A stretch of DNA of 64,000 nt from Hyphomicrobiales bacterium (GCA_900466745.1 UBNE01000022.1:62676-126675); one strand, 5' to 3'; shown: positions 8,745-19,250, counted from the stretch's first letter. Notes: generated by a model from the letters alone, not told the origin. Program-made: numbers and translations.

Positions 8745-9491
8745 ATGAGACTGAAGGGCAAGACGGCGCTGGTGACCGGCGCGGCGCAGGGATTCGGTTT
8801 CGGCATCGCCGAGACCTTCGTGCGCGAGGGGGCGCGCGTGGCGGTGCTCGACATCAACGGCGACAAGGCCAAGGAGGCCGCCAAGGCGATCGGCCGCAAG
8901 GCCTTCGCCGTGACCTGCGATGTCGGCAAGGCCAGAAGCGTCGACAAGGCGGTCGAGAAGATCATCGCCAAGGTCGGGCGGCTCGACATCGTCGTGAACA
9001 ATGCCGGCACCACCCATCGCAACAAGCCGATGACCGAGGTGACCGAGGAGGAGTTCGACCGGATCTTCGCGGTCAACGTCAAGTCGATCTACCTGATGGC
9101 GCGGGCGACCGTTCCGCACTTCCGGCAGCACGGCGGCGGCGTCATCCTCAATATCGGCTCGACGGCGGGCCTGCGGCCCCGGCCGGGCCTGACCTGGTAC
9201 AATGGCTCGAAGGGCGCGGCCAACCTGATCTCGCAGTCGATGGCCGTCGAGCTCGCCCCCGACAGGATCCGCGTCAACGCCATCGCGCCGGTGGCCGGCG
9301 AGACGCCGCTGCTCGCCACCTTCATGGGCGAGGACACGCCCGAGCGGCGCAAGGCTTTCACCTCGACGATTCCGTGGGGCCGCTTCTCGACGCCGCAGGA
9401 CATCGCCAATGCGGCGCTGTTCCTGTGCTCGGACGAGGCCGACATGGTGACGGGCTCGGTGCTCGCCGTCGATGGCGGGCGCTGCGTCTGA
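8745..9491 (+). CDS. Short-chain dehydrogenase/reductase (FabG-like)
   Basis: A 248-residue classical SDR: TGAAQGFGFGIA cofactor loop (residues 11-22), NNAG near 86, catalytic Ser in NIGSTAG and YNGSK (Tyr and Lys) near 153-157, and the C-terminal GSVLAVDGG typical of 3-ketoacyl reductase or glucose dehydrogenase-like members. LDINGD after the second strand has an acidic residue, favouring NAD(H). Substrate unknown. It stands alone between two palindromic repeats. Confidence 0.82.
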   Translation: MRLKGKTALVTGAAQGFGFGIAETFVREGARVAVLDINGDKAKEAAKAIGRKAFAVTCDVGKARSVDKAVEKIIAKVGRLDIVVNNAGTTHRNKPMTEVTEEEFDRIFAVNVKSIYLMARATVPHFRQHGGGVILNIGSTAGLRPRPGLTWYNGSKGAANLISQSMAVELAPDRIRVNAIAPVAGETPLLATFMGEDTPERRKAFTSTIPWGRFSTPQDIANAALFLCSDEADMVTGSVLAVDGGRCV

Positions 9492-9495
9492 AGGT

Positions 9496-9590
9496 CCGTC
9501 ATGCCCGGGCCCCGCCCGGGCATCCCGCTCCGGAGCGGCGCCTTTACGTCCTGTGGGGTCGATGCTCCAGGCTTCGCCCGGGAATGACGG
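9496..9590. repeat. Intergenic palindromic repeat with inverted ends
   Basis: Ends CCGTCATGCCCGGGC (9496-9510) and GCCCGGGAATGACGG (9576-9590) are inverted copies with one mismatch in 15. It fills the space between the convergent SDR and metallophosphoesterase genes and could fold into a long stem in RNA, so it may also act as a bidirectional terminator. Confidence 0.65.
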
Positions 9591-9596
9591 CCCGCG

Positions 9597-10490
9597 TCAG
9601 ATCAATTCCCCGAGCAGCGCGATCTCCTGACGGCGCACCACCGTGCCGTCGGGCTCGAAGCCTCGCTGCTCCAGCGTGATGCGCGGGGCTTTCGCGTCGC
9701 CGCCGATGCGGAAGAGATGCCAGGTGCCGAGCTCGCCATGGCCGCGCGGACCGAGCGAGGCGGAGGGCACGCCGACGATCGGGACGTCGCGCTGCGGCCC
9801 CGGCCGCCAGGCCAGCGAGAAGCTGTGATTGTGCCCGTGCAGGACGAGATCGGCGCCCTCGCGCTTCAGCATCGCCTCGAACGCGGTGGCATCGACCAGC
9901 TCGCGCGAGCGCCGCGCCCCGCCGACATAGGGCGGATGGTGGATCAGGACGACGCGGATCAGCCCCTCGTCGCGGGCGCGCTGGAGCAGCGCCCCGGTGC
10001 GCCCGGTCTGCTCGGGGCCGACCCGGCCGGTCGCCATCAGGGGCAGGGTGGGCACGGCGCTGCTGACGCCGATCAGGGCGAGGGGGCCGCGCCGGCGATA
10101 CCAGGGATAGCCGCCGGCGCCGTCGTCGCTGCCGCTCCAGGGCGCCAGCAGCGCCGCGAGCGCCTTCAGCGAGGAGCGGGCATAGGCGTCGTGGTTGCCG
10201 GGCACGAAGCTGACCGTCTCGCGCGGCCCCAGCGTATCGAGGAAGGCGACGGCCGTCCGGAACTCGTTCGGCAGGCCGATATGCGAGACGTCGCCGGTGC
10301 AGGCGATGTGATCCGGCGCCTGCGCATGGATATCGGCGACGATCCGCGCCAGGATGTCCATGTCATGCGCGTGCCGACGCTTGCGGCGCCAGTTGACGTA
10401 ACCCGTCGCGCGCTTGCCGATGAGCTGATGCAGCGAGAATTCGGCCAGCGGGCCGAGATGCGGATCGGACAGGTGCGCGAGCTTGAACAC
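9597..10490 (-). CDS. Metallophosphoesterase (calcineurin-like)
   Basis: A 297-residue protein with the metal ligands of the calcineurin-like fold in order: HLSDPHLG (residues 6-13), CTGDVSHI (about 60), VPGNHDAY (about 97), VLIHHPPY (about 180) and LHGHNHSF (about 217). It should hydrolyse phosphomono- or diesters using two metal ions; cyclic-nucleotide phosphodiesterase-like members look similar. The start is a GTG at 10490, which places the first strand MFKLAHLSD right at the N-terminus. No signal peptide is seen. Confidence 0.85.
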   Translation of the reverse strand: MFKLAHLSDPHLGPLAEFSLHQLIGKRATGYVNWRRKRRHAHDMDILARIVADIHAQAPDHIACTGDVSHIGLPNEFRTAVAFLDTLGPRETVSFVPGNHDAYARSSLKALAALLAPWSGSDDGAGGYPWYRRRGPLALIGVSSAVPTLPLMATGRVGPEQTGRTGALLQRARDEGLIRVVLIHHPPYVGGARRSRELVDATAFEAMLKREGADLVLHGHNHSFSLAWRPGPQRDVPIVGVPSASLGPRGHGELGTWHLFRIGGDAKAPRITLEQRGFEPDGTVVRRQEIALLGELI

Positions 10491-10566
10491 GCTCCAGCGC
10501 TTGCCCTCGCCGCGGGCCGCCCGTCAAGCGCGCAATTCGGCGCGGTCGACGGGCCGGCAGGCGATC

Positions 10567-10683
10567 TCAGTTGGCGGCGCCGGTGAGCTCGGAGACGATG
10601 CGCGAATCGGTGAGGGTGACGGCGGGCTTCCAGACATAGGCCGGCTTGGCCCTGAAGCGGGAGATGATGAAGGAGAGGAGCAT
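10567..10683 (-). CDS. Small ORF, 38 residues, function unknown
   Basis: Minus-strand ATG at 10683 to TGA at 10567 reads MLLSFIISRFRAKP and ends in SELTGAAN, with good alphaproteobacterial codon use. It lies upstream of, and in the same direction as, the metallophosphoesterase, in a stretch with no other gene. The N-terminal FIISRFRAKP is hydrophobic then basic. I do not recognise it; it may be a real small protein or chance. Confidence 0.35.
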   Translation of the reverse strand: MLLSFIISRFRAKPAYVWKPAVTLTDSRIVSELTGAAN

Positions 10684-10798
10684 GGTTCGGGTTCCAGTGA
10701 ACGGCGTGTCTTTCGCCGCTATTTGGGGCGCGTTTGTGTCGGAGCCAGCTTGGTTCCGGCGCGTCCGCCATGCGCTTTTTGCATAGACAATTAACCCG

Positions 10799-11326
10799 AT
10801 GGTGAGAATCGAGCCGATGGAGCGACGAACCTCCGCGAATGGCGGCGGCGGGGACCCCGGCCTTTCGGGCTGGCGCCGGCCGATGCTGCGCCTGCTGCAC
10901 CTCTATTTCCGGCTCGTCCGCGGCGTCACCTTCGGCGTGCGGGCGGCCGTTCTCACTGAGAAGGGCGAGGTCTTCCTGGTCCGGCACACCTATGTGCCGG
11001 GCTGGCAGCTCCCCGGCGGCGGGGTCGAGGTCGGGGAGACGGCCGAGGAGGCGCTGGCGCGGGAGCTGGCGGAGGAGGCCTGCATCGTGCCGACGGGGGC
11101 TCCCCGGCTGCATGGCCTCTATTTCAACCGGCGCATCTCCCGGCGGGACCATGTCGCGCTCTATGTGCTGCGCGATTTCCGGGTCGAGCGGGTGAAGCAG
11201 CCGGACCGCGAGATCGCCGAAGCCGGCTTCTTCCGGCTCGACGCCCTGCCGGAGGGCGTGACGCCCGCGACGCTTCGCCGGCTGGACGAGATCGCCGGGG
11301 ACCTGCCGCCGGCGGCCGACTGGTAG
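10799..11326 (+). CDS. NUDIX hydrolase
   Basis: A 175-residue protein with a Nudix box GGGVEVGETAEEALARELAE followed by EAC (about residues 79-101), matching GX5EX7REUXEEXGU except for Ala in place of the last Gly. The N-terminal part MLRLLHLYFRLVRG resembles Nudix proteins associated with membranes or nucleotide sugars. It should cleave a nucleoside diphosphate linked to another moiety; the substrate is unknown. Start ATG 10799 is the first in frame; ATG 10817 or 10884 are alternatives. Confidence 0.8.
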   Translation: MVRIEPMERRTSANGGGGDPGLSGWRRPMLRLLHLYFRLVRGVTFGVRAAVLTEKGEVFLVRHTYVPGWQLPGGGVEVGETAEEALARELAEEACIVPTGAPRLHGLYFNRRISRRDHVALYVLRDFRVERVKQPDREIAEAGFFRLDALPEGVTPATLRRLDEIAGDLPPAADW

Positions 11327-11498
11327 CGTAAGCGGCCGGATGGACGCGCGCCGCGGACTCTGCTAGAGCGCCGCCATGACCGACGGCACGAGCCTGCGAG
11401 ACCTGCGACGACCGGCGCGCTGAAGCGCGCCATACCGGCCTGTGCGCTCGCGCGCCTCGCCTTCACCGATCGCTCTCCCGCTGCCTTTCCCGGTCGCC

Positions 11499-12005
11499 AT
11501 GACATCCCTGCCCCTGACCATCCGCCACGAGCTGCCCGTGGACAACGCCGCGATCGAGCGGCTGCATGAACGCGCCTTCGGCCCCGGCCGCTTCGCGCGC
11601 ACCGCCTTCCGCCTGCGCGAGGGCGTGCCGCCCGACCCGCAGCTTTCCTTCGCCGCGCATGTCGGCACCTTCCTGGTCGGCTCGGTCAAGGTGACGCCGG
11701 TCGGCGCCGGCGGCCATCCGGCGCTGATGCTGGGGCCGCTGACGGTCGACCCCGCCTTCGAGGGCCGGGGCATCGGGGCTGCGCTGATGAACCGCTCGAT
11801 CGAGGCGGCGCGCGCGGCGGGGCACGACCTGATCATGCTGGTGGGGGACGCGCCCTATTACGCCCGCTTCGGCTTCAAGGTGGTCCCGCCGGGGCAGCTC
11901 GTCCTGCCCGGCCCGGCCGATCCGGCGCGCTTCCTGGCGCTCGAGCTGGTCGCGGGGGTGCTGGCGCAGCGTCGCGGCGAGGTAACCTCGGCGCGCGCGG
12001 GCTGA
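11499..12005 (+). CDS. GNAT family N-acetyltransferase
   Basis: A 168-residue YhbS-like acetyltransferase: LMLGPLTVDPAFEGRGIG contains the acetyl-CoA binding motif (R/Q-x-x-G-x-G/A form, about residues 80-97), and YYARFGFKVV near residue 126 is the usual C-terminal strand. ATG 11499 is chosen; an in-frame GTG at 11442 would add 19 residues with no family resemblance. It ends 16 bp from the convergent end of the MoxR operon. Confidence 0.8.
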   Translation: MTSLPLTIRHELPVDNAAIERLHERAFGPGRFARTAFRLREGVPPDPQLSFAAHVGTFLVGSVKVTPVGAGGHPALMLGPLTVDPAFEGRGIGAALMNRSIEAARAAGHDLIMLVGDAPYYARFGFKVVPPGQLVLPGPADPARFLALELVAGVLAQRRGEVTSARAG

Positions 12006-12021
12006 AGAGCTCCACCGCCCT

Positions 12022-14112
12022 TCACGAGTCCCGCCTGAAACGCCGGCCGCTTTCGCCGAGCCAGCCGGCGACGAGGGCGCCGAACAGCACCGCGAGCCCG
12101 ATCAGCCCGACGAAGAGCGGCGAGATCTGCACGCCGCGCACGACGCCGGAATCGCTGATCCTCAAGCCGATCCAGTCGGCGCCGGCGAACTGGCTGCCGG
12201 AGCGCACCGGCACGATGCGCGGAATAGCGACGCCGGAATCACCCTCATGGCCGATGCGGCGCGAGGAGCCGCCGGTCGATTGCGCCAGCGCCTGCAGGGC
12301 GCTGGGGTCGCTGACCACGTCCATCAGTTCGCGCGGATTCTCCGGCCCGACGCTGGCGAAGGCGGTGAGGTTGTCGGCCGTGAGGCGGTAGAGGCCCTGC
12401 TCGGTCGTCGGGATGCGGGCGGTGAAGAGGCCGGGCTGTCCGGCTTCGAGCGCGACCTGCCGGGATTCGCCATTGGGGCCGGTGATGGTGACGGGGGCGG
12501 GGTTGTCGCCCAGCGTCTGGCGTTCGACCTCGATCGTGCCGTTGCGGGCGGTGGCGCGCAGCGCCTCCTCCTCCAGCTCCGGCTCCTTCATCAGCCAGTG
12601 GCTGAGGCGCCGGAGCAGGTCGAGATAAGGCCCGCCATTGCGGAAGCCGCGAGCCCAGAGCCATTCATGGTCGGAGAGGAAGAGCGCGACGCGGCCCTTC
12701 TGCTCGCGCGAGAGCATCAGCAGGGGCTTGTCGCCGGGGCCGGTCATGACCGGCGCGGCGCCGGCCCGCGCCTGGGCGCCGACCATGCGCAGCCATTCGC
12801 CCCAGCGCGGCGGATCGACCTCCGAGCCCGGCAGGTCGCGGGTGACGGGATGGCGCTTGCCGAGGTCGCTGACGCGGGCCTTGTAGGCCTCGTCGATGAC
12901 GCTCCCATCCGGCACCGCCGGCAGGATCTGGCCGAGCGGGGTGCGCGAGAGCGTCTGCGAGCCGGCATATTCGGGGCCGGCGGCGACGAGCAGGGCCCCG
13001 CCGGCGCGGACATAGCGGACGATATTGTCGAAATAGACCAGCGGCAGGATCGACTGGTTGGCGTAGCGGTCGAAGATGATCAGGTCGAATTCCTTGATCT
13101 TGACCTGGAACAGCTCGCGCGTCGGGAAGGCGATCAGCGACAATTCGTTGATCGGCGTGCCGTCCTGCTTCTCCGGCGGGCGCAGGATGGTGAAATGCAC
13201 GAGGTCGACATTGGCGTCGGCCTTGAGCAGGTTGCGCCAGGTGCGCTCGCCCGGATGCGGCTCGCCCGAGACCAGCAGCACGCGCAGCTTGTCCCTGACG
13301 CCCTCGATGGTGATGACCGCGCGGTTGTTGGCGAGGGTCAGTTCCTTGTCGAGCGGGGAGGCCTCGATCTCGACGACGTTCGGGCCGCCGCGGTCGATCC
13401 GCACCGGCACCTGCACGACCTGCCCGGTCGCGACCTCGCGGCGGGCGACGATCTCGCCGTCGCGGCGGATGGTGAGGCCGGCGCGACCGGGGCCGTTCTT
13501 GTCGACGACGCGCAGCCGGATGATCTGGTCCTTGCCGACGATGCCGAAGCGCGGCGAATCGACCAGCACGATCCTGCGGTCGGTCTCGGCATTGCGCCCG
13601 GTGGTCAGGATGTGGAGCGGCGCCCGCAGGCCGAGCACTTCGGCATTGGGCGGTGCGTCATGGGCGAGGCCGTCGGTGATGGCGATGGCGCCGGCGACGC
13701 GCTCGGAGGGCACGTCGGCGAGGCTGTCGGTCAGCGCCTCGAACAGGCGCGTGCCGTCGCCGGTTCCCTGCGCGTCGCGGACCTCGGCGATGCGGGGCTC
13801 GATGCCGGGGATCCCGCGCAACTGCCGCTCGACCTCGGCCAGGGCGGCGTCGGTCTGGGCCGTGCGGTCGGCGAGGCGGTTCGAGGCCGAGCGGTCGACC
13901 ACGACCGAGACGACGTCCTTCACCGGCTCGCGATCCTCGAAGACCAGCGAGGGGTCGGCGAGCGCGACCGTCAGGACGGCCAGCGCCAGCGCCCGCAGGA
14001 TGGCGCTGCGGCCGGAGAGGACGATGGCCGCGCCGGCAGCGAGCGCCGCCAATACGGCGAGGCCGATCAGCAGCGGCAGCGGGACGAGCGGGGCGAAGGA
14101 GAGGCTCCACAT
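12022..14112 (-). CDS. Membrane-anchored VWA/GATase-like protein of the MoxR operon
   Basis: A 696-residue protein, last gene of the MoxR operon. It has two N-terminal membrane helices (about residues 7-32 and 36-54), a stretch VVSVVVDRSASNRLADR resembling a von Willebrand A metal site (DxSxS), a class I glutamine amidotransferase-like region around LVAAGPEYAG (about 390) without an obvious catalytic Cys, and one C-terminal helix (about 668-688) before a basic tail. Most of the chain should face the periplasm. Proteins like it are found next to MoxR/DUF58/DUF4159 genes; the function is not known. It is separated from the previous gene by a 150-bp palindromic element. Confidence 0.78.
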   Translation of the reverse strand: MWSLSFAPLVPLPLLIGLAVLAALAAGAAIVLSGRSAILRALALAVLTVALADPSLVFEDREPVKDVVSVVVDRSASNRLADRTAQTDAALAEVERQLRGIPGIEPRIAEVRDAQGTGDGTRLFEALTDSLADVPSERVAGAIAITDGLAHDAPPNAEVLGLRAPLHILTTGRNAETDRRIVLVDSPRFGIVGKDQIIRLRVVDKNGPGRAGLTIRRDGEIVARREVATGQVVQVPVRIDRGGPNVVEIEASPLDKELTLANNRAVITIEGVRDKLRVLLVSGEPHPGERTWRNLLKADANVDLVHFTILRPPEKQDGTPINELSLIAFPTRELFQVKIKEFDLIIFDRYANQSILPLVYFDNIVRYVRAGGALLVAAGPEYAGSQTLSRTPLGQILPAVPDGSVIDEAYKARVSDLGKRHPVTRDLPGSEVDPPRWGEWLRMVGAQARAGAAPVMTGPGDKPLLMLSREQKGRVALFLSDHEWLWARGFRNGGPYLDLLRRLSHWLMKEPELEEEALRATARNGTIEVERQTLGDNPAPVTITGPNGESRQVALEAGQPGLFTARIPTTEQGLYRLTADNLTAFASVGPENPRELMDVVSDPSALQALAQSTGGSSRRIGHEGDSGVAIPRIVPVRSGSQFAGADWIGLRISDSGVVRGVQISPLFVGLIGLAVLFGALVAGWLGESGRRFRRDS

Positions 14113-14145
14113 CAGCGGGGCCCCCCGATTTGCGTGGATCCGGTC

Positions 14146-14295
14146 CCGTCATTCCGGGACAGGCCGTAGGCCTGGGCCCGGAACCCATGAACACGGAAGG
14201 CGATCATTGGCCGCGTCCATCGGCCTACGACCGTCTCGGCGAGGTCGTGTTCATGGGTTCCGGGCTCGACGCTTCGCGTCGCCCCGGAATGACGG
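14146..14295. repeat. Double palindromic repeat inside the MoxR operon
   Basis: Two inverted units face each other. The outer ends CCGTCATTCCGGG (14146-14158) and CCCGGAATGACGG (14283-14295) are perfect 13-bp inverted repeats, and the inner arms CCCGGAACCCATGAACAC (14177-14194) and GTGTTCATGGGTTCCGGG (14247-14264) are perfect over 18 bp. The element occupies nearly all of the gap between the DUF4159 gene and the last gene of the operon, so it may change transcript stability or expression of the final gene. Confidence 0.8.
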
Positions 14296-14314
14296 CCAGG
14301 GTATGGCATCACCA

Positions 14315-17140
14315 TCATTGCCCCAGCCTTTCGAGCAGGGCCGGGACATGGACCTGGTCGGCCTTGTAGTTGCCGGTCAGCGCATACATCACGAGGTTGA
14401 TGCCGCCGCGCAGGGCGAGCTCGCGCTGGCGCGGATCGGAGCCGGAGAGCGGGACCAGGCCCTCGCCGCGCCGGTCGATCGCCCAGGCGGAGGCGAGGTC
14501 GTTCGAGGTGATGACGATGGGCGAGACGTTGTCGCCGGCCCGCGCCGGACGGCGGCCTTCATTGTCGGCGGGAGGCAGGGTCTCGACCCAGGTCGTGCCG
14601 GTATCGTAGCGGCCCACGAGCCCGTCGAGGATATAGAAGGTCTTGGTCAGGACGTGGTCGGCCGGCAGCGGCTCGAGCTCGGGGATGTCGAGCGTCTGCA
14701 GCATGCGCTTGAGCTGGTCGCCCTCCGGGGTGGTGCCGCCGCCCGGCCGGGCGCTCATCGCGTCGCGGGTGTCGAAGATCACGAGCCCGCCGCCCTTCAT
14801 ATAGGCTTCGAGCTTGCGCAGCGTCTCGGCCGCGGGAATCGGGCGCCCGGCGACGATCGGCCAGTACAGCACCGGGAAGAAGGCGAGCTCGTCGCGCTCA
14901 ACATTGACGCCGATGGCGTCGCCCGGCTCCAGGGCGGTGCGGGCGCCGAGCACGCTGTTGAGGCCGGTCAGCCCCGCCTTCGACATGTCGTCGACGGCCT
15001 TGTCGCCGGTGACGACATAGGCGAGCCGGGTCATCGCGCCATTGGCGATGAGCTCGCGCGGGATGGGCGGGAGTTTGTCGGGCTGCGCGGCCGGCGGCGC
15101 CGGCTGGGCCTGCGCATGGTCGGGGACGAGGCCGCCGGCGAGGCCGAGCGCGAGCAGGATCGCGGCCGGCGAGGCGGCGCGGCGGGCGCGCCCGAACCCG
15201 AGACGCCCGCCGAGCCAGAGCGTCGCGAGCGTGTCGGCGATAAGCAGCAGCAAGGCGAGGACAAGCAGCAGCGGGCGGATGTCGCGCGCGATCGGCTCGT
15301 CGATCGGCAGGATCGGCGCGCCGAGCCCGGCGAGATCGAGCGCGGCGAGCCGGTCGCCGGGGCTGAGCGCGTTCACGGCGAGGGAGCCTTCGGTGGGGCC
15401 GTAGAGGCCGGGCGGATGCAGCAGGGTCGCGCGGCCGGTGAAATTGCGGGGGACGGGCTGGCTCGTCGCCGGCGGGCTGCGGAACTGGCCGAGCCCGTCG
15501 AGCACGCGGGTCGGCGACAGCGTCTCGACCCTGACCTCGTCGCCTTGCGTCTCGGGAGCGGTGCCGGTGGCGGCGAGGTTGACGACCTTGCGCAGCATCT
15601 CGACGAAAAGGCCGGAGAGCGGCAGGTTCGACCAGGTGGTGTCGGCGGTGACGTGGAACATGGCGATCAGCCCGTCGCCGCGGCGCTCGCCGGTGACGAC
15701 CGGCGTGCCGTCCTCCAGCGCCGCCCAGGTTTTTCGCGACAGGTTCGGCTCGGGCTCGGCCAGGATCTGGCGGTTGACGCGGACATCGTCGCCAATGCTC
15801 AGGCCGAAGAAGGGGCTCTCGCGGGTGAAGGCGGCGAGCTTGCGCGGCGTGTCCCAGGAGAGGCCGCCGCCGAGCGTGCGTCCGCCGCGGCGCAGCTTGA
15901 CGGGGGTGAGTTCGTCGGCGCTGGCGGCCAGCCGCGGCCCGGCGAAGCGCAGCAGCACGCCGCCGCGCTGGACGAAATCGGCGATCTTCGCCGCCGTCTC
16001 GCGGTCGAGCGTGCCGATATCGGCCAGGATCAGCACGGAGAGGTTCTGCGCCAGCAATTCGCCGATCGGGTCGTTGGATCCCTGGCGCGGCTCGCGGATC
16101 TCGGCGAAGGGCTGGAGCGCGCGCGAGACGTAATAGGTCGGCGAGAGCAGCGGCTGGGCGGTGTCGGCGGTGGTGCCCGAGACGACGCCGACGCGGCGGC
16201 GCTTGGCGCTCTCGTCGAGCAGGGCGACCGAGCCGGCGCTACGGGTGCCTGCGATCTCCAGCCGCGAGGCGGCGTTGCGCACCTCGATCGGCAAGGCGAG
16301 GCGCGCGGCCGTTTCCAGCGCCGAGCCCTCGAAAATGAAGGGCGCGTCGCCGAGCGGCAGACCCTTGAGGTCGAGCGCGCGGACCGTGCCGGTCGCCGGC
16401 GCGGCGGCGTTCGGGCGCAGCACCTTCACGGTGAGCGCGCCGGCCTGGTTCTCGGGCGCGGCCAAGGCGAGCTGGGTCGCCGGGCCGGCATGGATGGCGA
16501 GACGCCGCTCGCCGGCGATCTGCTTCAGCCGGGAAAGGAACGGGCTTTCGTCGCCGATGGCGAGCCCGTCCGAGACCCAGACGATCTCGGCCTGTGGCGA
16601 GGCGCGCAGGAAGCCGTCGATCCGCGCCAGATGGGCGGCGCGGTCCGGCGCATGCGGCTCGAGCGTCAGCGCCCGCAGCCGCTCGAGCGCGGTGCGCGGG
16701 TCGAGCAGCGCGATCTCGGCCGGGTTCTCGGCCAGCCCGACCACGGCGACGGTCCGGCCTTCGCGCGTTGCGGCGGCGATGCGGGATTCGGCGACGGCGA
16801 TGCGGTCGGCCCAGTCGGTGGCGGCGCCGAAGCCGTTGTCGACGAGGAGCAGCACCGGGCCGCGCGCCGGTCCGGCGTCGCGCGGCGGATTCCAGACGGG
16901 GCCGGCCACGGCGAGGATGGCGAGCGCCGCAACGGCCATGCGGATGGCGAGAAGCCACCAGGGCGTATGGGCCGGCGTCTCCCGCTTGGGGATCAGGTCG
17001 GCCATGATCTTCAGCGGCGGGAAGTCGATCCGGCGCGGGCGCGGCGGCGTCACCCGCAGCAGCAGCCACAGCGCCGGCAGCAGAGCCAGCGCGGCCAGCG
17101 CCAGCGGGGCGGAGAAGGTGAGGGGCAGGGCGCCGAACAT
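14315..17140 (-). CDS. BatA/DUF4159 domain protein
   Basis: A 941-residue membrane protein. The N-terminus (about 1-80) is a BatA-type aerotolerance domain with two helices around FPPLKIMADLIPKR. A VWA-like segment with VLLLVDNGFGAATDW follows, then an Ig-like and GATase-like middle, two helices near two thirds of the chain (RPLLLVLALLLLIADTL and a second one ending in a signal-like AQAQ), and the C-terminal DUF4159 domain (about 725-935) with FFPVLYWPI and GGGLVIFDTRDA. It is probably a periplasm-facing partner of the MoxR ATPase. It starts 12 bp after the DUF58 gene ends. Confidence 0.85.
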   Translation of the reverse strand: MFGALPLTFSAPLALAALALLPALWLLLRVTPPRPRRIDFPPLKIMADLIPKRETPAHTPWWLLAIRMAVAALAILAVAGPVWNPPRDAGPARGPVLLLVDNGFGAATDWADRIAVAESRIAAATREGRTVAVVGLAENPAEIALLDPRTALERLRALTLEPHAPDRAAHLARIDGFLRASPQAEIVWVSDGLAIGDESPFLSRLKQIAGERRLAIHAGPATQLALAAPENQAGALTVKVLRPNAAAPATGTVRALDLKGLPLGDAPFIFEGSALETAARLALPIEVRNAASRLEIAGTRSAGSVALLDESAKRRRVGVVSGTTADTAQPLLSPTYYVSRALQPFAEIREPRQGSNDPIGELLAQNLSVLILADIGTLDRETAAKIADFVQRGGVLLRFAGPRLAASADELTPVKLRRGGRTLGGGLSWDTPRKLAAFTRESPFFGLSIGDDVRVNRQILAEPEPNLSRKTWAALEDGTPVVTGERRGDGLIAMFHVTADTTWSNLPLSGLFVEMLRKVVNLAATGTAPETQGDEVRVETLSPTRVLDGLGQFRSPPATSQPVPRNFTGRATLLHPPGLYGPTEGSLAVNALSPGDRLAALDLAGLGAPILPIDEPIARDIRPLLLVLALLLLIADTLATLWLGGRLGFGRARRAASPAAILLALGLAGGLVPDHAQAQPAPPAAQPDKLPPIPRELIANGAMTRLAYVVTGDKAVDDMSKAGLTGLNSVLGARTALEPGDAIGVNVERDELAFFPVLYWPIVAGRPIPAAETLRKLEAYMKGGGLVIFDTRDAMSARPGGGTTPEGDQLKRMLQTLDIPELEPLPADHVLTKTFYILDGLVGRYDTGTTWVETLPPADNEGRRPARAGDNVSPIVITSNDLASAWAIDRRGEGLVPLSGSDPRQRELALRGGINLVMYALTGNYKADQVHVPALLERLGQ

Positions 17141-17152
17141 TCCGTGCCCTCC

Positions 17153-18070
17153 CTAAAAACCCGAAGCGCCGCGCGAGGCGGCGACGAGGCTGGCGATCCG
17201 CAGCACGGCCTCGCTCGCCGGCCGGTCGGTGCGGTGGAGGGTCAGGGTCCAGCCGGCCTTGCGGCAGGCTTCCCGGATCGCCTCGCGATGGGCGGCGAGG
17301 CGCTGGCGGTATTCCTCGCCCCAGGACAGGGCATCGCCGACGCGCAGCGTCAGCCCGTCCTCCAGGTCGAAAAGCTCGGCCTGGCCGGTGAAGGGGAAGG
17401 TCTCCTCGATCGGGTCGGCGATGAGCAGGACATGGCCGCGCGCGCCGCTCGACGACATCGCGGCGATGCGCCTCGCCAGCGAGTCGGAAGGCGAGAGTCC
17501 GTCGCTGACGATGATCGCATCGGCGAGGCGCGGCAGGGCCGCGGCCGGGGGCAGGTCGTCCTCGGCGCCCTTGCGGTCGGCGACGATGGCCTGCGCCAGC
17601 AATTCGACGATGTTGCGCGAGGCAAGGGGGCGGGTGAGCCCGAGATGGCCGACGCGCTCGCCGCCCTCGACGAGCGTTTCGGCCAGCGCGAAGCCGGCGA
17701 CCAAAGCGCGGTCGATCTTGGAGGCCTGGGCCAGCGAGGAGGCGAAGCCCATCGAGGCGGAGCGGTCGATCCAGAGCCAGACGGTATGCGAGGCCTCCCA
17801 TTCGCGCTCGCGCACGAAGAGATGGCCGTCGCGGGCGGAGCGGCGCCAGTCGATGCGCGCGGCGGATTCGCCGGCGACCAGCGGCCGGTACTGCCAGAAG
17901 GTCTCGCCCGGCCCGGCCCGCCTGCGGCCATGGATGCCGTGGACGCTGGCCGAGACGCGGCGCGCCTCGAGGATGAGGCGGGGCAGGCGCGCCGCGAGGT
18001 CGAGCGAAGCGGTGAGGACGGGCCTCGCCGGCTGCCGCTCGGTCCGGCTCAGGACGCGCGTGCGCAACAT
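17153..18070 (-). CDS. DUF58 domain-containing protein
   Basis: A 305-residue protein with the DUF58 core [20 protein letters not shown] (about residues 55-74) and [18 protein letters not shown], followed by a VWA-like [10 protein letters not shown] (DxSxS). No membrane helix is evident. Family members work with MoxR ATPases and are thought to be adaptors or chaperone partners for metal insertion or complex assembly. It starts four bases after the moxR stop, so it is in the same transcript. Confidence 0.87.
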   Translation of the reverse strand: MLRTRVLSRTERQPARPVLTASLDLAARLPRLILEARRVSASVHGIHGRRRAGPGETFWQYRPLVAGESAARIDWRRSARDGHLFVREREWEASHTVWLWIDRSASMGFASSLAQASKIDRALVAGFALAETLVEGGERVGHLGLTRPLASRNIVELLAQAIVADRKGAEDDLPPAAALPRLADAIIVSDGLSPSDSLARRIAAMSSSGARGHVLLIADPIEETFPFTGQAELFDLEDGLTLRVGDALSWGEEYRQRLAAHREAIREACRKAGWTLTLHRTDRPASEAVLRIASLVAASRGASGF

Positions 18071-18074
18071 CGGC

Positions 18075-19097
<1,023 letters not shown>

Positions 19098-19250
19098 GTC
19101 GATCTCCTTCACCCTTGTCCAGGGCAGCTTCGGCGCCCTCGCTTGGCGCGGGCCCGCGCCGGTGCATAGCAGAACGCGAACCGGCCGCCATGTTCCACCG
19201 CCGAATGTGGCCGGGCGGTCTGGCGGGCTCAAGCGCCGATTGCGGCGGTA

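Noticed and set aside
10166-11152. Minus-strand frame across metallophosphoesterase and NUDIX genes
   Set aside because: Conflicts with two well-supported genes and has no motif.
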